Of a stretch of 64,000 nucleotides of DNA, positions 45,201 to 55,208 are shown one piece after another. This DNA comes from Rhodoglobus sp. (GTDB taxonomy: Bacteria > Actinomycetota > Actinomycetes > Actinomycetales > Microbacteriaceae), in the NCBI GenBank assembly GCA_025463605.1, contig JAODAV010000022.1, positions 62,001 through 126,000 on the forward strand. The letters are read 5' to 3'. Every line of letters begins with the position of its first letter. Positions within the stretch are counted from its first letter, which is position 1. The translations under genes were made by a program, and so were the position numbers. Below the pieces are notes generated by a model. The model saw only the letters and a list, made by a program, of their open reading frames with translations. It was not told the origin of the DNA and did not search any database.

Positions 45201-46063
45201 TGCGTCACGTCTTCGAGACAATGGGAACGGTGGCGTCGATCGACGTTCCCCGAGCGCATGTCGACGAGCTTGCGCGGATCGAGTCGATCTTCCGCACGCT
45301 GGAGGCGCGATTCAGCCTGTACAGCGCCACATCCGAACTGAGCCGAGTCGCCAACGGCAGCCTGAGTCTCGTCGACGCGACCTCGACCCTGCGCGGAACG
45401 TACGCGCGAGCAACGGAGTGGCGCATCGCGACCGGCGGGATCTTCTCCCCCCATCGCCCCGACGGCGCCATCGACCTCAACGGCATCGTGAAAGCGGAAG
45501 CCATCGAAGAAGCGGGCGCGCTGCTCCGCGACGCCGGATGCGACGACTGGTCCATCAACGTCGGCGGCGACCTCCTCACCGCCGGCCGCAACCGCTTCCT
45601 GCCTTGGGTGACGGGCATCGCCGACCCCATGGATGAATCGTCGCTCCTGTGTTCGGTCGCGCTCGGGGGATCCCGGCGCGCGATCGCCACCTCGGGCAGC
45701 GCGCAACGCGGGGATCACATCTGGCTGGGCGGCTCGCGCAGGCCCAGCCAGTTCCGCCAGGCTTCGGTGATCGCGGATGACATCGTCACGGCAGACGTGC
45801 TCGCGACTGCCGTGATCGCGGGCGGCCCGGATGCCCTCGACGATTTGACGGAGCGCTGGGATGTCGACGTGCTCACGGTCGACCGCGACTGGCAGCTCGC
45901 CGCCACACCCGGCTTCCGCGCAGCCATTGCCGCAAGCATGCCCGTCCCGCACTCAGCCGACACCCAGCCGGTCGCCGCAAGCTCGAAAAAAGTCGAGCGA
46001 TCGGATGGGGGGCGGCAATGCTCTCAGTCCCATCTGCCGCCGGCGATGACCTCGGCGGGTTAG
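45200..46063 (+). CDS. apbE: FAD:protein FMN transferase
   Basis: METMGT-like start, DLNGIVKAEAIEEA, INVGGDL, ATSGSA motifs. Confidence 0.9.
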   Translation: MRHVFETMGTVASIDVPRAHVDELARIESIFRTLEARFSLYSATSELSRVANGSLSLVDATSTLRGTYARATEWRIATGGIFSPHRPDGAIDLNGIVKAEAIEEAGALLRDAGCDDWSINVGGDLLTAGRNRFLPWVTGIADPMDESSLLCSVALGGSRRAIATSGSAQRGDHIWLGGSRRPSQFRQASVIADDIVTADVLATAVIAGGPDALDDLTERWDVDVLTVDRDWQLAATPGFRAAIAASMPVPHSADTQPVAASSKKVERSDGGRQCSQSHLPPAMTSAG

Positions 46064-46677
46064 TCGGCTGGGCCGCGAGCCTCATGACCGCCTTCGGCGA
46101 GTGGGGCGTCGGATTGTTCACCCTCCTGGAGACGGTCTTCCCGCCCATCCCGAGCGAGGTCATCCTGCCGCTCGCCGGCTTCCTGTCCCAGCAGGGCGAG
46201 CTCAATATCGCTCTCGTGATCGTCGCGAGCACCCTCGGCGCGTACATCGGCGCGCTTGCGCTCTACGCGCTGGGCGCGGTGCTCGGCCAGGAGCGAGCCA
46301 TCCGGTGGCTGTCGAAGCTGCCGCTCGTCGACCGGAAGGATTTCGAGAGGGGGGCCGACTGGTTCGTGCGCCACGGTAAGGCCGCGCTGTTCTTCGGCCG
46401 GCTCATCCCCGGCGTTCGCAGCGTGATCTCGCTTCCGGCCGGTGCCTCCCGCATTCCGCTCGTCGTGTTCAGCGTGTTCACGATCGCGGGAAGCGCCATC
46501 TGGAACAGCGTGCTCGTGGGCCTCGGGGCGGCGCTCGGCACGCAGTACGCGCTCATCGAGAGGTACTCGGTGTACCTGAACTACGCCGTGTACGCGGCGA
46601 TCGGCGGCGTGTTCGTCTGGCTCCTGATTCGCCACGCCCGCCGACGCGGTCGAGATGCCGAGGCGACACCGCGATAG
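46018..46677 (+). CDS. DedA family membrane protein
   Basis: ETVFPPIPSEVILPLAGFL, FGRLIPGVRSVISLPAGASRI. Confidence 0.92.
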   Translation: MLSVPSAAGDDLGGLVGWAASLMTAFGEWGVGLFTLLETVFPPIPSEVILPLAGFLSQQGELNIALVIVASTLGAYIGALALYALGAVLGQERAIRWLSKLPLVDRKDFERGADWFVRHGKAALFFGRLIPGVRSVISLPAGASRIPLVVFSVFTIAGSAIWNSVLVGLGAALGTQYALIERYSVYLNYAVYAAIGGVFVWLLIRHARRRGRDAEATPR

Positions 46678-46718
46678 CTGCGCACCGGCGCGACACCGGA
46701 AGGGCATATCCTGCCCCC

Positions 46719-47975
46719 GTGTCCAGTACTCCTCGACTTCAGCGACGTCTCGGCACGGTGGATGCCGTGTTCATAGGGCTGGGGTCGATGATCGGCGCCG
46801 GAGTCTTCGCCGCCTTCACGCCCGCAGCGCAGGCAGCGGGCAACGGCCTCCTGATCGGCCTCGTCGTAGCCGCCGCCGTCGCCCTGTGCAACGCGCTCGC
46901 GTCCGCGCAGCTCGCGGCGGCCTTCCCCACATCGGGCGGCACCTACGTCTACGGGCGGGAGCAGCTCGGGCCATGGTGGGGCTTTCTCGCGGGGTGGAGT
47001 TTCGTCATCGGAAAGACGGCCAGTTGTGCGGCCATGGCGCTCACGTTCGCGAGCTACGCCGCCCCGGCAGGATGGGAGCGGCCCGTCGCGGTCGTCGCCG
47101 TGATCGGGCTCGCCGCCGTGAACTACCGAGGCGTCACCCGCACGGCGCAACTCACCCGCATCATCGTCGTGCTCGTGCTGGCTGCGCTCGCCATCGCGGT
47201 CGCGAGCGCGGGTGCATCCGGCCTCCCCCAGCTCGCCGACTTCGACGCATCGTCGCTCCTCGCGAAGGGTCCGTACGGCGTGCTGCAGTCCGCCGGGCTG
47301 CTGTTCTTCGCCTTCGCCGGGTACGCGCGAATCGCGACCATGGGCGAAGAGGTCAGAGAGCCCGCGCGCGTCGTCCCTCGCGCGATCGTGATCGCCCTCG
47401 CCATCACCATCGCCGTTTACGCGCTCGTCGGTGTTTCCCTGCTCGGCGCCCTCGGACCGGAGGGGCTCGCGAGTTCCGCGGCGCCGGTGCGGGATGCGGC
47501 TGCCGCGAGCGACTGGGCGTGGACAGCTCCCGTCGTCACGATCGGCGCGGCGCTCGCATCCCTCGGTGCGCTGCTCGCCCTCATCGCGGGAATCGGTCGT
47601 ACGAGTCTTGCCATGGCTCGAGAGGCGGATCTCCCCCGGTGGCTCAGCGCCGTGCATCCGCGCTATCACGTTCCGCACCGCGCCGAAGTGGCGCTCGCCG
47701 CGATCGTGAGTGTCGTCGTTCTGACCGTCGACCTTCGGGGGGCCATCGGCTTCTCATCGTTCGGCGTGCTGCTCTACTACTTCGTGGCAAACCTGTCGGC
47801 ATTCACGCAGAAGTCCGACAGGCGCCGCTTTCCCCGAGCGCTCTTCGTCGTCGGCGGGCTCGGATGCCTCGTGCTCGTGGCCACCCTCCCGCTGCTGTCG
47901 ATCGGGGTCGGGTTGGGTGTGCTCGCGGTGGGAATCGCCTACCGTGCGATCCGGTTGAGGGTCGGCAGGGGCTAG
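46719..47975 (+). CDS. APC family amino acid permease
   Basis: GLGSMIGAGVFAAF, multi-TM. Confidence 0.9.
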   Translation: MSSTPRLQRRLGTVDAVFIGLGSMIGAGVFAAFTPAAQAAGNGLLIGLVVAAAVALCNALASAQLAAAFPTSGGTYVYGREQLGPWWGFLAGWSFVIGKTASCAAMALTFASYAAPAGWERPVAVVAVIGLAAVNYRGVTRTAQLTRIIVVLVLAALAIAVASAGASGLPQLADFDASSLLAKGPYGVLQSAGLLFFAFAGYARIATMGEEVREPARVVPRAIVIALAITIAVYALVGVSLLGALGPEGLASSAAPVRDAAAASDWAWTAPVVTIGAALASLGALLALIAGIGRTSLAMAREADLPRWLSAVHPRYHVPHRAEVALAAIVSVVVLTVDLRGAIGFSSFGVLLYYFVANLSAFTQKSDRRRFPRALFVVGGLGCLVLVATLPLLSIGVGLGVLAVGIAYRAIRLRVGRG

Positions 47976-48061
47976 CTGCGCAGGTGGCGGCCGGAGCTCC
48001 GCGCGCTTCATACTTCGTCATTCGCGGGCGTCCTCCCCGTCACCATGCCTAGCCTTGCGGG

Positions 48062-48664
48062 ATGACCACACCCCGACCGTTTCGCATCGTCGCGGTGTCT
48101 GGCAGCCTCACAGACCCTTCGCGCACGACCGCCCTCGTCGAGGCGATCGTCGAGGCCTTCAGCCGCGTCATTCCGGCTGAGGCGCACATCATCGCGCTGC
48201 ACTCCGTGGGTCCGCACCTCGCAGGTGCCCTGACCCGCAAGGACCTGCCCGCCGAGGCCGACGTGGAATTGGAGCGCATCGAGACCGCGGACCTGCTCAT
48301 CGTCGCGACACCCGTGTACCGGGCATCCTTCACCGGCCTGTTCAAGCACCTCTTCGACTTCGTCGACCAGTACGCCCTCGTCGATACGCCTGTGCTTCTC
48401 GCGGCCACCGGCGGAAGCGAGCGTCACGCCCTCATCATCGAACACCAGTTGCGACCGCTGTTCGGCTTCTTCCAGTCGCTCGCGCTGCCGGTGGGCGTGT
48501 ACGCGCACGACTCCGACTTCACCGACTACCGCATCTCCGACCAGCAGCTCACCGATCGCATCGACAAGGCGATCACCCGCGCGCTGCCCCTCGTGCGCTC
48601 GAGCTTCGCGGAGCGGTTGAGCATCGAACGCACTCTGGACGGCGAAGAGCCCGTAACGCGATGA
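48062..48664 (+). CDS. NAD(P)H-dependent FMN reductase
   Basis: VAVSGSLTDPSRT...ADLLIVATPVYRASFTGLFKHLFDFVD. Confidence 0.88.
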   Translation: MTTPRPFRIVAVSGSLTDPSRTTALVEAIVEAFSRVIPAEAHIIALHSVGPHLAGALTRKDLPAEADVELERIETADLLIVATPVYRASFTGLFKHLFDFVDQYALVDTPVLLAATGGSERHALIIEHQLRPLFGFFQSLALPVGVYAHDSDFTDYRISDQQLTDRIDKAITRALPLVRSSFAERLSIERTLDGEEPVTR

Positions 48665-48666
48665 GG

Positions 48667-48693
48667 CCCCGCGGCTCCCAGTCAGCCGCGGGG
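48667..48693. terminator. Bidirectional hairpin between convergent genes
   Basis: CCCCGCGGCT-cccagtc-AGCCGCGGGG. Confidence 0.6.
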
Positions 48694-48712
48694 CGACAAG
48701 TACTACCGAGAC

Positions 48713-48970
48713 TCAGAGAACCGGGTCGTCCGTCTCGGTAACGGTGCGCGAAACACGCTCACCACTCACGGGATCCGCGGCGACGTGACGCGAGGTCACG
48801 GCCGTGCGATTGCGCGTGAGCATGATGAGCCCGATCACGAACACGACCACACCTGCTCCCATCAGGATGTAGCCGATGAGGTCGAGGTTGACCCAGCCGG
48901 TCTCGAAATTGAGCGCGAATGTCAGGATGGCTCCAATTACGAACAGCACGATGCCTGTTGCGATGCTCAT
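48713..48970 (-). CDS. DUF6458-like membrane protein
   Basis: MSIATGIVLFVIGAILTFALNFETGWVNLDLIGYILMGAGVVVFVIGLI. Confidence 0.8.
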   Translation of the reverse strand: MSIATGIVLFVIGAILTFALNFETGWVNLDLIGYILMGAGVVVFVIGLIMLTRNRTAVTSRHVAADPVSGERVSRTVTETDDPVL

Positions 48971-49044
48971 CTTGCTTTTCCTCTCAATAGTGGGACCGCC
49001 CCAGTAGCGCTCCCGGTTGTGGCGCGAGCCATGTGCGGCCCGCG

Positions 49045-49182
49045 TCAACTCCGTCCCGTGCGCTTCAGGTAGCGTTCTTCGCGCCGCCTGGCCACGGCGT
49101 CCGATAGCCCCATGATCGTCGCCGCGACGACGCCGAGGATTGCGAGCCCGAAGGCCACGCTTCCAAACAGTGTCATGTCCAT
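49045..49182 (-). CDS. Small membrane protein (45 aa)
   Basis: MDMTLFGSVAFGLAILGVVAATIMGLSDAVARRREERYLKRTGRS. Confidence 0.5.
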   Translation of the reverse strand: MDMTLFGSVAFGLAILGVVAATIMGLSDAVARRREERYLKRTGRS

Positions 49183-49204
49183 TTCGCTGTGCTCCTGTCG
49201 AGGT

Positions 49205-49729
49205 TCAGGGTGTGGGTTCAGGCGTTGGAGTCGGCTCGGCGGTCGGCTCCGTCGTCGGCTCAGGGGTCGGCTCGGGCGTCGTCGGGGGCGCTGGAGCGGG
49301 CGCGGGGGCGGGGGCGACGGGGTCCGTCGTCGGCTCATCCCCGGTTTCCGTTTCTCCGCTGTCCGGTGGCACTACCGCTACCGGCGTGCTGCTCGGCGTC
49401 GGCGTGCTCGACGGCGACATCACGGGCTCGACGGTGCGGGGCAGGAAGGTCACCGCAAGAACTGCCAGTGCGAGGCCCACCGCACCGACGACGAGCCAGG
49501 GAACCAGTCCCGACCGGCGAGGGGGCGGCTCGGTGGCTCCGGTCGTCGCGACGGGCACGGGGAGTGGTTCAGTGGAGCCCACGAGCGGCTCCGGGGCGTC
49601 GACGAAGGGAACGTGAGAGGCGACGACGGGCTCCGCGGGCTGCGCAACATCCCCCACCGCCATAGGTTGGGTCGGCTCATCCGCGGAGGCCACGCGTGGC
49701 GCCTCGTCGGGATCGATCACGTCGGGCAT
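49205..49729 (-). CDS. Hypothetical membrane protein with Pro/Thr/Glu-rich C-terminal repeats
   Basis: Single TM then PTPEPTPEPTTEPTAEPTPTPEPTP. Confidence 0.65.
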   Translation of the reverse strand: MPDVIDPDEAPRVASADEPTQPMAVGDVAQPAEPVVASHVPFVDAPEPLVGSTEPLPVPVATTGATEPPPRRSGLVPWLVVGAVGLALAVLAVTFLPRTVEPVMSPSSTPTPSSTPVAVVPPDSGETETGDEPTTDPVAPAPAPAPAPPTTPEPTPEPTTEPTAEPTPTPEPTP

Positions 49730-50065
49730 CGGGTACCTCCTGCCTCATGCCTAACGCCTCGCCCGAAGCCGGAACAAGGGTGTTCGAGCGGGCCCCGTGT
49801 TGTGGTAAGACGAGCCTTCTCCCCCGGAATTCCGCGGAAGTTCGCGATTCAACGGTTCTGGGCAGCGCCCCTCGAATCGCAGTGAGAAATTTCTCATTCT
49901 GGTCCCATGAAGGTTTCATCCCCGCGAGGAGCGCCTTTTCGATGCCGCACGACGACAAATGTGCTGCTGCCCGAAGCGCTTCGCGCTGTCAACCCGTAGC
50001 CGCAATTGACGATCGCCGCATAGCGTCGGAAGCGGTCATCCGACCCGAAGTCAAGGAGACCGAAG

Positions 50066-50650
50066 ATGGACACGCTTACCCTTTATGCCTTCGTGCTGCT
50101 CGCCCTTACGATCCTGCTCGTCGGCCTCACCGGATACCTCATGGGGTCGTCGCGGTCGGCCAGGCGCCAACTCTCCGAGCGCGCCCGCCGGGAGGAGATC
50201 GCGCACGAGCTGACACACGACGAGCCCGCATACGATCCGCAGCTGGACGCGACCGCGGTCGAGTTCGAGGTCGTCGACCTGCCGCCCGTGACTGCACCCC
50301 TGGCAATCATCGCGCCTCCGACGTTCACGGCGCTGCCGGAGCTCGAGGTCGAGCCTGACCCCGTTGAGGTGTCGGCCGCGCAATCGCTGGCCGACGAGCG
50401 CGAAGCGCTCTTACGCGAGATCGAGGAGCTCCGTACGGAGCTCGCCCACAAGGAGGCACTGCGATTGCGCTACCTGCGGCAGGCTCGCGCCCAGACCGAG
50501 CGCGTGAACTTCATGCTGCGACTGTTCGCCGATGCGAGACGTCCACCGAGCAAGCAGGCCCTCAGCTCCGTGAAGATCGCCCTACCGAGGGGCAAGCAGC
50601 TCGCCCTCGTGCCTCCCTCGATCGCGAGCGAGTGGTCCGAACTGAGCTAG
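50066..50650 (+). CDS. Hypothetical membrane-anchored coiled-coil protein
   Basis: N-terminal TM, C-terminal coiled coil. Confidence 0.65.
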   Translation: MDTLTLYAFVLLALTILLVGLTGYLMGSSRSARRQLSERARREEIAHELTHDEPAYDPQLDATAVEFEVVDLPPVTAPLAIIAPPTFTALPELEVEPDPVEVSAAQSLADEREALLREIEELRTELAHKEALRLRYLRQARAQTERVNFMLRLFADARRPPSKQALSSVKIALPRGKQLALVPPSIASEWSELS

Positions 50651-51120
50651 TGCTCGTCGAGCACGGCCAGCGCCTGCTCGACTGCCGCGCGAGCGGTCTC
50701 GCGCAGCACGTCATCCGGTTCGCCCGCGAAATGCCACTCGCGCACGTCCACGTGCTCACCGAGCGCGACCGCCGTGTACACCGTGCCCTGCGGTTTGCCT
50801 TCCTCCGAGCCCGGCCCGCCGACCCCCGTTGCCGAGAGGGCGAGATCCGCTCCGAGCAGGCGCCGCGCGCCCGCGGCGAGCTCGCGCGCGCAGCGCTCGC
50901 TGATCACCGGTCCCGGGGTGACGCCGAGCACCCCGAACTTCACCTCGTTCGAGTACGCGACCACACCGCCGCGGAACCACTCCGAGGCCTCCCCCGCTGC
51001 GCCGAGCGTGGAGGAGAGTTTGCCGCACGTGAGCGACTCCGCGACGGCGACGGTGAGCCCGCGCGACGTGACGCGACGGGCGAGCTCCTCGACCGCGTCA
51101 TCCGTCGTCTCGCGCGTCAC
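50647..51120 (-). CDS. CinA-family nicotinamide-nucleotide amidohydrolase
   Basis: VAVAESLTCGKLSSTLGAAGEASEWFRGGVVAYSNEVK...SATGVGGPGSEEGKPQGTVYTAV. Confidence 0.92.
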   Translation of the reverse strand: MTRETTDDAVEELARRVTSRGLTVAVAESLTCGKLSSTLGAAGEASEWFRGGVVAYSNEVKFGVLGVTPGPVISERCARELAAGARRLLGADLALSATGVGGPGSEEGKPQGTVYTAVALGEHVDVREWHFAGEPDDVLRETARAAVEQALAVLDEH

Positions 51121-52001
51121 AGGGCTTTGCCTCCCGTGACGGGCACGATGGCGCCGGACATGTAGCTCGCTTCCGGCGAAGCGAGCAGCACGTAGGCGTA
51201 GGCGAGTTCGGCGGGCTGCCCGGCCCGGCCGAGCGGGGTGTCCTGTCCGAAGGTCGGCAGCTTGTCCGGCCAGCTCGTCGCCGGAATCAGCGGAGTCCAG
51301 ATCGGTCCTGGAGCGACAGCGTTCACCCGGATGCCCTTCGGCCCGAGCTCTTCGGCGAGCGCCTTCGTGAACGCCACCTGAGCGGCCTTCGTCATCGCGT
51401 AGTCGATGAGCCCCGGCGAGGGGTTGTACGCCTGGATCGACGTGGTCGAGATGATCGACGATCCGGGCTGCAGGTGCTTCAGCGACTCCGCCGTGAACCA
51501 CATCATCGAGTAGAGGTTGGTGCGGAAGACGCGGTCGAACTCCTCGGTCGGAATCGCGTCGATGCCGTCGCGGTTCTCCTGGTACGCAGCGTTGAGCACG
51601 AGGATGTCCAGCCCGCCAAGCTCGTCGGAGGTGCGCGTGACGGCGGCGCGGCAGAACTCCTCGTCGCGAACGTCGCCCGAGACCAGGAGCGCCTGCCGGC
51701 CGGCATCGCGGATGAGCTGCGCCGTGTCATCCGCGTCGGCCTGCTCTTCGGGCAGGTGCACGATCGCGACGTCAGCGCCTTCACGCGAGAAGGCGATCGC
51801 GACCGCGCGGCCGATTCCCGAGTCGCCCCCCGTGATGAGCGCTCGCTTGCCCTCGAGTCGGCCGGAGCCGACATAGGTGTCTTCGCCGTGGTCGGGAGTC
51901 GGTGTGGTTTCGCCGGTCAAGCCGGGCTGTTTCTGGTGCTGCTTCGGAAACCCCTCCGTGGAGTAGCGCTTGCGGGGGTCGTCGGGCAGCTTCTTCGTCA
52001 T
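51117..52001 (-). CDS. SDR family oxidoreductase
   Basis: ALITGGDSGIGRAVAIAF; IDYAMTKAAQVAFTKALA. Confidence 0.92.
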   Translation of the reverse strand: MTKKLPDDPRKRYSTEGFPKQHQKQPGLTGETTPTPDHGEDTYVGSGRLEGKRALITGGDSGIGRAVAIAFSREGADVAIVHLPEEQADADDTAQLIRDAGRQALLVSGDVRDEEFCRAAVTRTSDELGGLDILVLNAAYQENRDGIDAIPTEEFDRVFRTNLYSMMWFTAESLKHLQPGSSIISTTSIQAYNPSPGLIDYAMTKAAQVAFTKALAEELGPKGIRVNAVAPGPIWTPLIPATSWPDKLPTFGQDTPLGRAGQPAELAYAYVLLASPEASYMSGAIVPVTGGKAL

Positions 52002-52093
52002 GCTTTCCACGCTGGCACGGCCCTGATTCGAGGAGCAAGCCACTTGATTTCTGTCAGAATCACGATAAAGCGAACCGTTTCGGGAGGCAGCAC

Positions 52094-52801
52094 GTGGGAA
52101 TCTTCGACATGTTCAGGCCGGCGGACAAGCCGATCGAGAACGGCGTGCCCGGTTCTGCGCAAGTGGTCTCGGTGTCGAACTACAACGGGCGCGGCGTCTA
52201 CCAGCAGTGCCACATGAACCTCGTCATCAGCGCGCCGAACGTCACCCCGACGGCCGTCGAGTTCACCGGGCTCGTGCACAGTCAGCTCTGGCCGCGGCCG
52301 GGCAGCATGCTGCCGATCACCGTCGACCCGACGAATCCCAGCCGCTACTCCATCCTGTGGCGCGACATCCCCGACAACCGCACGGTTGCGCGCACCGATG
52401 CGGAGGGTATCGCGGCGGCGCTCCAGGGCGACCCGAGTTCGCTCGGCAAGCTCGTCGGCGGCGGACTGCTCGGCGGTGCGAACGTGCAGGTCGTCGGCGA
52501 CGTGAGCCACCTCACCGAGGACCAGAAAGCCAAGCTCAGGATGTTCGGAATCGACCCGGATGCGCTCATCGCCGCGGCGAAGAACGGCTCGAACGTCGAT
52601 GCGAATTTCACCACCATCGACGCGACCGGCACAGACCTCGGCGCGACGATCGCGAACGCCTTCGGAGCTGCTGCCGCCGCCTCCTCAGCCTCCGCCTCGG
52701 ACGACTCCGTGTCGAAGCTCGAGCGACTCGCCGCCCTCAAAGACCGCGGCGTGATCACCGACGCCGAGTTCGCGCAGGAGAAGAAGAAGATCCTGGGCTA
52801 G
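52094..52801 (+). CDS. SHOCT-domain-containing hypothetical protein
   Basis: C-terminus VSKLERLAALKDRGVITDAEFAQEKKKILG. Confidence 0.8.
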   Translation: MGIFDMFRPADKPIENGVPGSAQVVSVSNYNGRGVYQQCHMNLVISAPNVTPTAVEFTGLVHSQLWPRPGSMLPITVDPTNPSRYSILWRDIPDNRTVARTDAEGIAAALQGDPSSLGKLVGGGLLGGANVQVVGDVSHLTEDQKAKLRMFGIDPDALIAAAKNGSNVDANFTTIDATGTDLGATIANAFGAAAAASSASASDDSVSKLERLAALKDRGVITDAEFAQEKKKILG

Positions 52802-53217
52802 GGCTCCTCGATGGCCGGCTCGACGGCGAACGAGTCGAGCAGTCGCAGCAGCGCACGCCCGTAGGCATTGGCGGGCGCATCCGACTCGAATCGTTCCGTC
52901 ACCCCGTCGATCACCGCCTCGACGGCGTATCCCGCCTCGAGCGAGCGGAAGGCGGGACCGAGCAGTTCGCGCAACTGGTGCTCGTGAGGCAGCCAGAGGG
53001 TGTCCTCCTTGGCGACGGAGTCGAGTGCCCACTCGGTCGTGCCGTTGAAGCCGATCACAGTGCCCGTCGTGAAGTCGTGGGCTTCCACCGTCATGTCACT
53101 GAGGATGAAGACCTCCTCGTCGGCCTCGACGCGATCGATGCGGAAGGCGTCGCCCGTGCTCGGGTTCCACTTGAGACCCGAGTCACGGAGGGCCCGCGCG
53201 AGTTCGGTCGAGATCAT
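52798..53217 (-). CDS. Hypothetical protein
   Basis: ORF MISTELARALRDSGLKWNPSTGDAFRI; acidic. Confidence 0.75.
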   Translation of the reverse strand: MISTELARALRDSGLKWNPSTGDAFRIDRVEADEEVFILSDMTVEAHDFTTGTVIGFNGTTEWALDSVAKEDTLWLPHEHQLRELLGPAFRSLEAGYAVEAVIDGVTERFESDAPANAYGRALLRLLDSFAVEPAIEEP

Positions 53218-53234
53218 GCGCACATTATGCGCGC

Positions 53235-54290
53235 TCAGGCTGTGCTGACCCCGAACAGGAGCCCGAGAAGATACGTCGCGCCCGCTGCACCGAAACCGAT
53301 CGCGAGCTGGCGCATGGCACGTTTGAGCGGCGACGCACCCGAGAGCAGGCCCACGACCGAGCCGGTGCCGACGAGGGCGAGACCGACGAGCACCGATGCG
53401 ATGATGACGGCCGTGAGACCCTGCGCGCCTAACAGGTAGGGCAGCACCGGGATGATCGCCCCGGAAGCGAAGAAGCAGAAGCTCGACACGGCGGCGCCGA
53501 GGGCGGAGCCGATCGTGTCGTGGCCCTCGTCCTTGGAGGGCGCACTCGATCCGCGACCGGCGAGCACCTCGTCGGCGTGGGCCTGGGCGTCGGCCGGTGA
53601 CAAGCCTCGGGCGCGGTAGACGAGGGCGAGCTCGTTCGCATCCACGTCGAGGTCGGGCACGGATGCCGCGGCCGCCGGGTCGGGCGTCGATGCCTCGTGC
53701 AGCTCTCGCTGCGAGCGCACCGACACGTACTCGCCAGCACCCATCGACAGCGCACCCGCGAGCAGGCCCGCGACCCCGCTCAACAGCACGACGTGGTTGG
53801 GCACCCCCGCTGCGCTGATGCCGAGCACGAGCGCGAGGTTGGAGACGAGGCCGTCATTGGCGCCGAATACGGCGGCGCGGAACGTGCCCGAGAGCCGCTG
53901 GCGGCCGCGAGTGGCGAGGGCGCGCACCACTTCCTCGTGGATGCGCTCGTCGGCGGCCATGGCATCCGTCGCGTCGTCGTCGCCCTCGTAGGGCGAGCGG
54001 GCCTCGGCGCGCTGCGCGAGGGCAAGCACGAACACGGAACCGAACCGACGCGCCAGCCAGCCCAGCAGCCGCGTGCGGATGTCACCGCGCAGCGATCTGC
54101 CCGCCTGGTCGCCGAGCAGACCGATCCAGTGCTGCTCGTGACGACCCTCCGCCTCAGCGAGCGCGAGCAGGATCTCCCGCTCCTCACCCGTTCGGCGGGA
54201 CGCGAGATCACGGTAGACCGCGGCCTCCGCGCGTTCGGCGGCGAGGTACCGGCGCCAGCGGCGCACCTGCGGTTTCGTGGGCGCGCTCAT
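53235..54290 (-). CDS. VIT1/CCC1-family transporter with ferritin-like N-terminus
   Basis: FRAAVFGANDGLVSNLALVLGISAAG; SMGAGEYVSVRSQREL. Confidence 0.9.
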   Translation of the reverse strand: MSAPTKPQVRRWRRYLAAERAEAAVYRDLASRRTGEEREILLALAEAEGRHEQHWIGLLGDQAGRSLRGDIRTRLLGWLARRFGSVFVLALAQRAEARSPYEGDDDATDAMAADERIHEEVVRALATRGRQRLSGTFRAAVFGANDGLVSNLALVLGISAAGVPNHVVLLSGVAGLLAGALSMGAGEYVSVRSQRELHEASTPDPAAAASVPDLDVDANELALVYRARGLSPADAQAHADEVLAGRGSSAPSKDEGHDTIGSALGAAVSSFCFFASGAIIPVLPYLLGAQGLTAVIIASVLVGLALVGTGSVVGLLSGASPLKRAMRQLAIGFGAAGATYLLGLLFGVSTA

Positions 54291-55198
54291 GCGGCGTACT
54301 GGATGCCCCAGGCGACGCTCCACTGCTCGCTCGGCTCGAGCCATTTCACTCCCAGTCCTGAGTTGAAGGCATTCGCGGGCGCGGTCATGGGCTCGATCGC
54401 CACGGCAATGTCCGCGCCGGGGAACTCGCGGGTCGTGAAGACCTGCACGTAGGGGTGGTTCTCGTCCTGGCGCAGTCGCACTTCGCGCCCATCCGGTGCC
54501 GTGAGGCGCGCCGCGACCCCGTCGACCGTTTGCACGCCGCCGAAGGCGTCGTCGAGCTCCAGCTCGGCGAGGGGGCGGCCGCCGCGGAAGTCGTACTCCG
54601 TGCCGTCGACGGGCGACTCGCGCACCGGGTTGAGCCGCGCATCCACCTCGAATCGGGTGGAGGCGTGCACGGTGAGCACGAGCTGCTCGGCGGGTACATC
54701 GCCGATCGTGAGGAACGGATGCGTGCCGACCGCGACGGGCGCCCTCGTCGACCCGATGTTGCGGATGACGTGCGTCACCTCGAGACCGTCGTCGACGAGC
54801 GCGTATCGCACGCTGGTCTCGAGGTGGAACGGATACCCGTGCTGCGGGAACACCGTCGCACCGAGGGTGACCGCATCGGGAGCCTGCTCCACGAGGTCAT
54901 AGGGCGTGTTGCGCAGAAGTCCGTGGATCGCGTTGTTGCGCGCCGGCTCGGTGAGATCGAGCTGCTGCTGCGTGCCGTCGAGCGTCCAGAGTCCATCTTC
55001 GATGCGGTTGGGCCAGGGCACCAGCACGATGCCGCACGCGAACGGCGCGACCGAATCCTCGGCGTAGGGCTGCGTGAGATTCACGCCCCCGATGCTGAAC
55101 TCGCGCAGGGAGGCGGCCACCTGCACGATCGTCGCGCGAGCCTCTCCGAGCGGGGTCGGTCGGGACAACGAGTACTGGGTGCCGGTTGGTGCGATCAC
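54287..55198 (-). CDS. Aldose 1-epimerase family protein
   Basis: PWPNRIEDGLWTLDG; NNAIHGLLRNTPY; GTHPFLTIG. Confidence 0.9.
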   Translation of the reverse strand: MIAPTGTQYSLSRPTPLGEARATIVQVAASLREFSIGGVNLTQPYAEDSVAPFACGIVLVPWPNRIEDGLWTLDGTQQQLDLTEPARNNAIHGLLRNTPYDLVEQAPDAVTLGATVFPQHGYPFHLETSVRYALVDDGLEVTHVIRNIGSTRAPVAVGTHPFLTIGDVPAEQLVLTVHASTRFEVDARLNPVRESPVDGTEYDFRGGRPLAELELDDAFGGVQTVDGVAARLTAPDGREVRLRQDENHPYVQVFTTREFPGADIAVAIEPMTAPANAFNSGLGVKWLEPSEQWSVAWGIQYAA

Positions 55199-55208
55199 GG
55201 CCACAAGC

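Noticed and set aside
49205-49330. GTCGGCTC-type tandem repeats
   Set aside because: They encode the PTPEPTP-rich C-terminus of a membrane protein; ordinary low-complexity coding.
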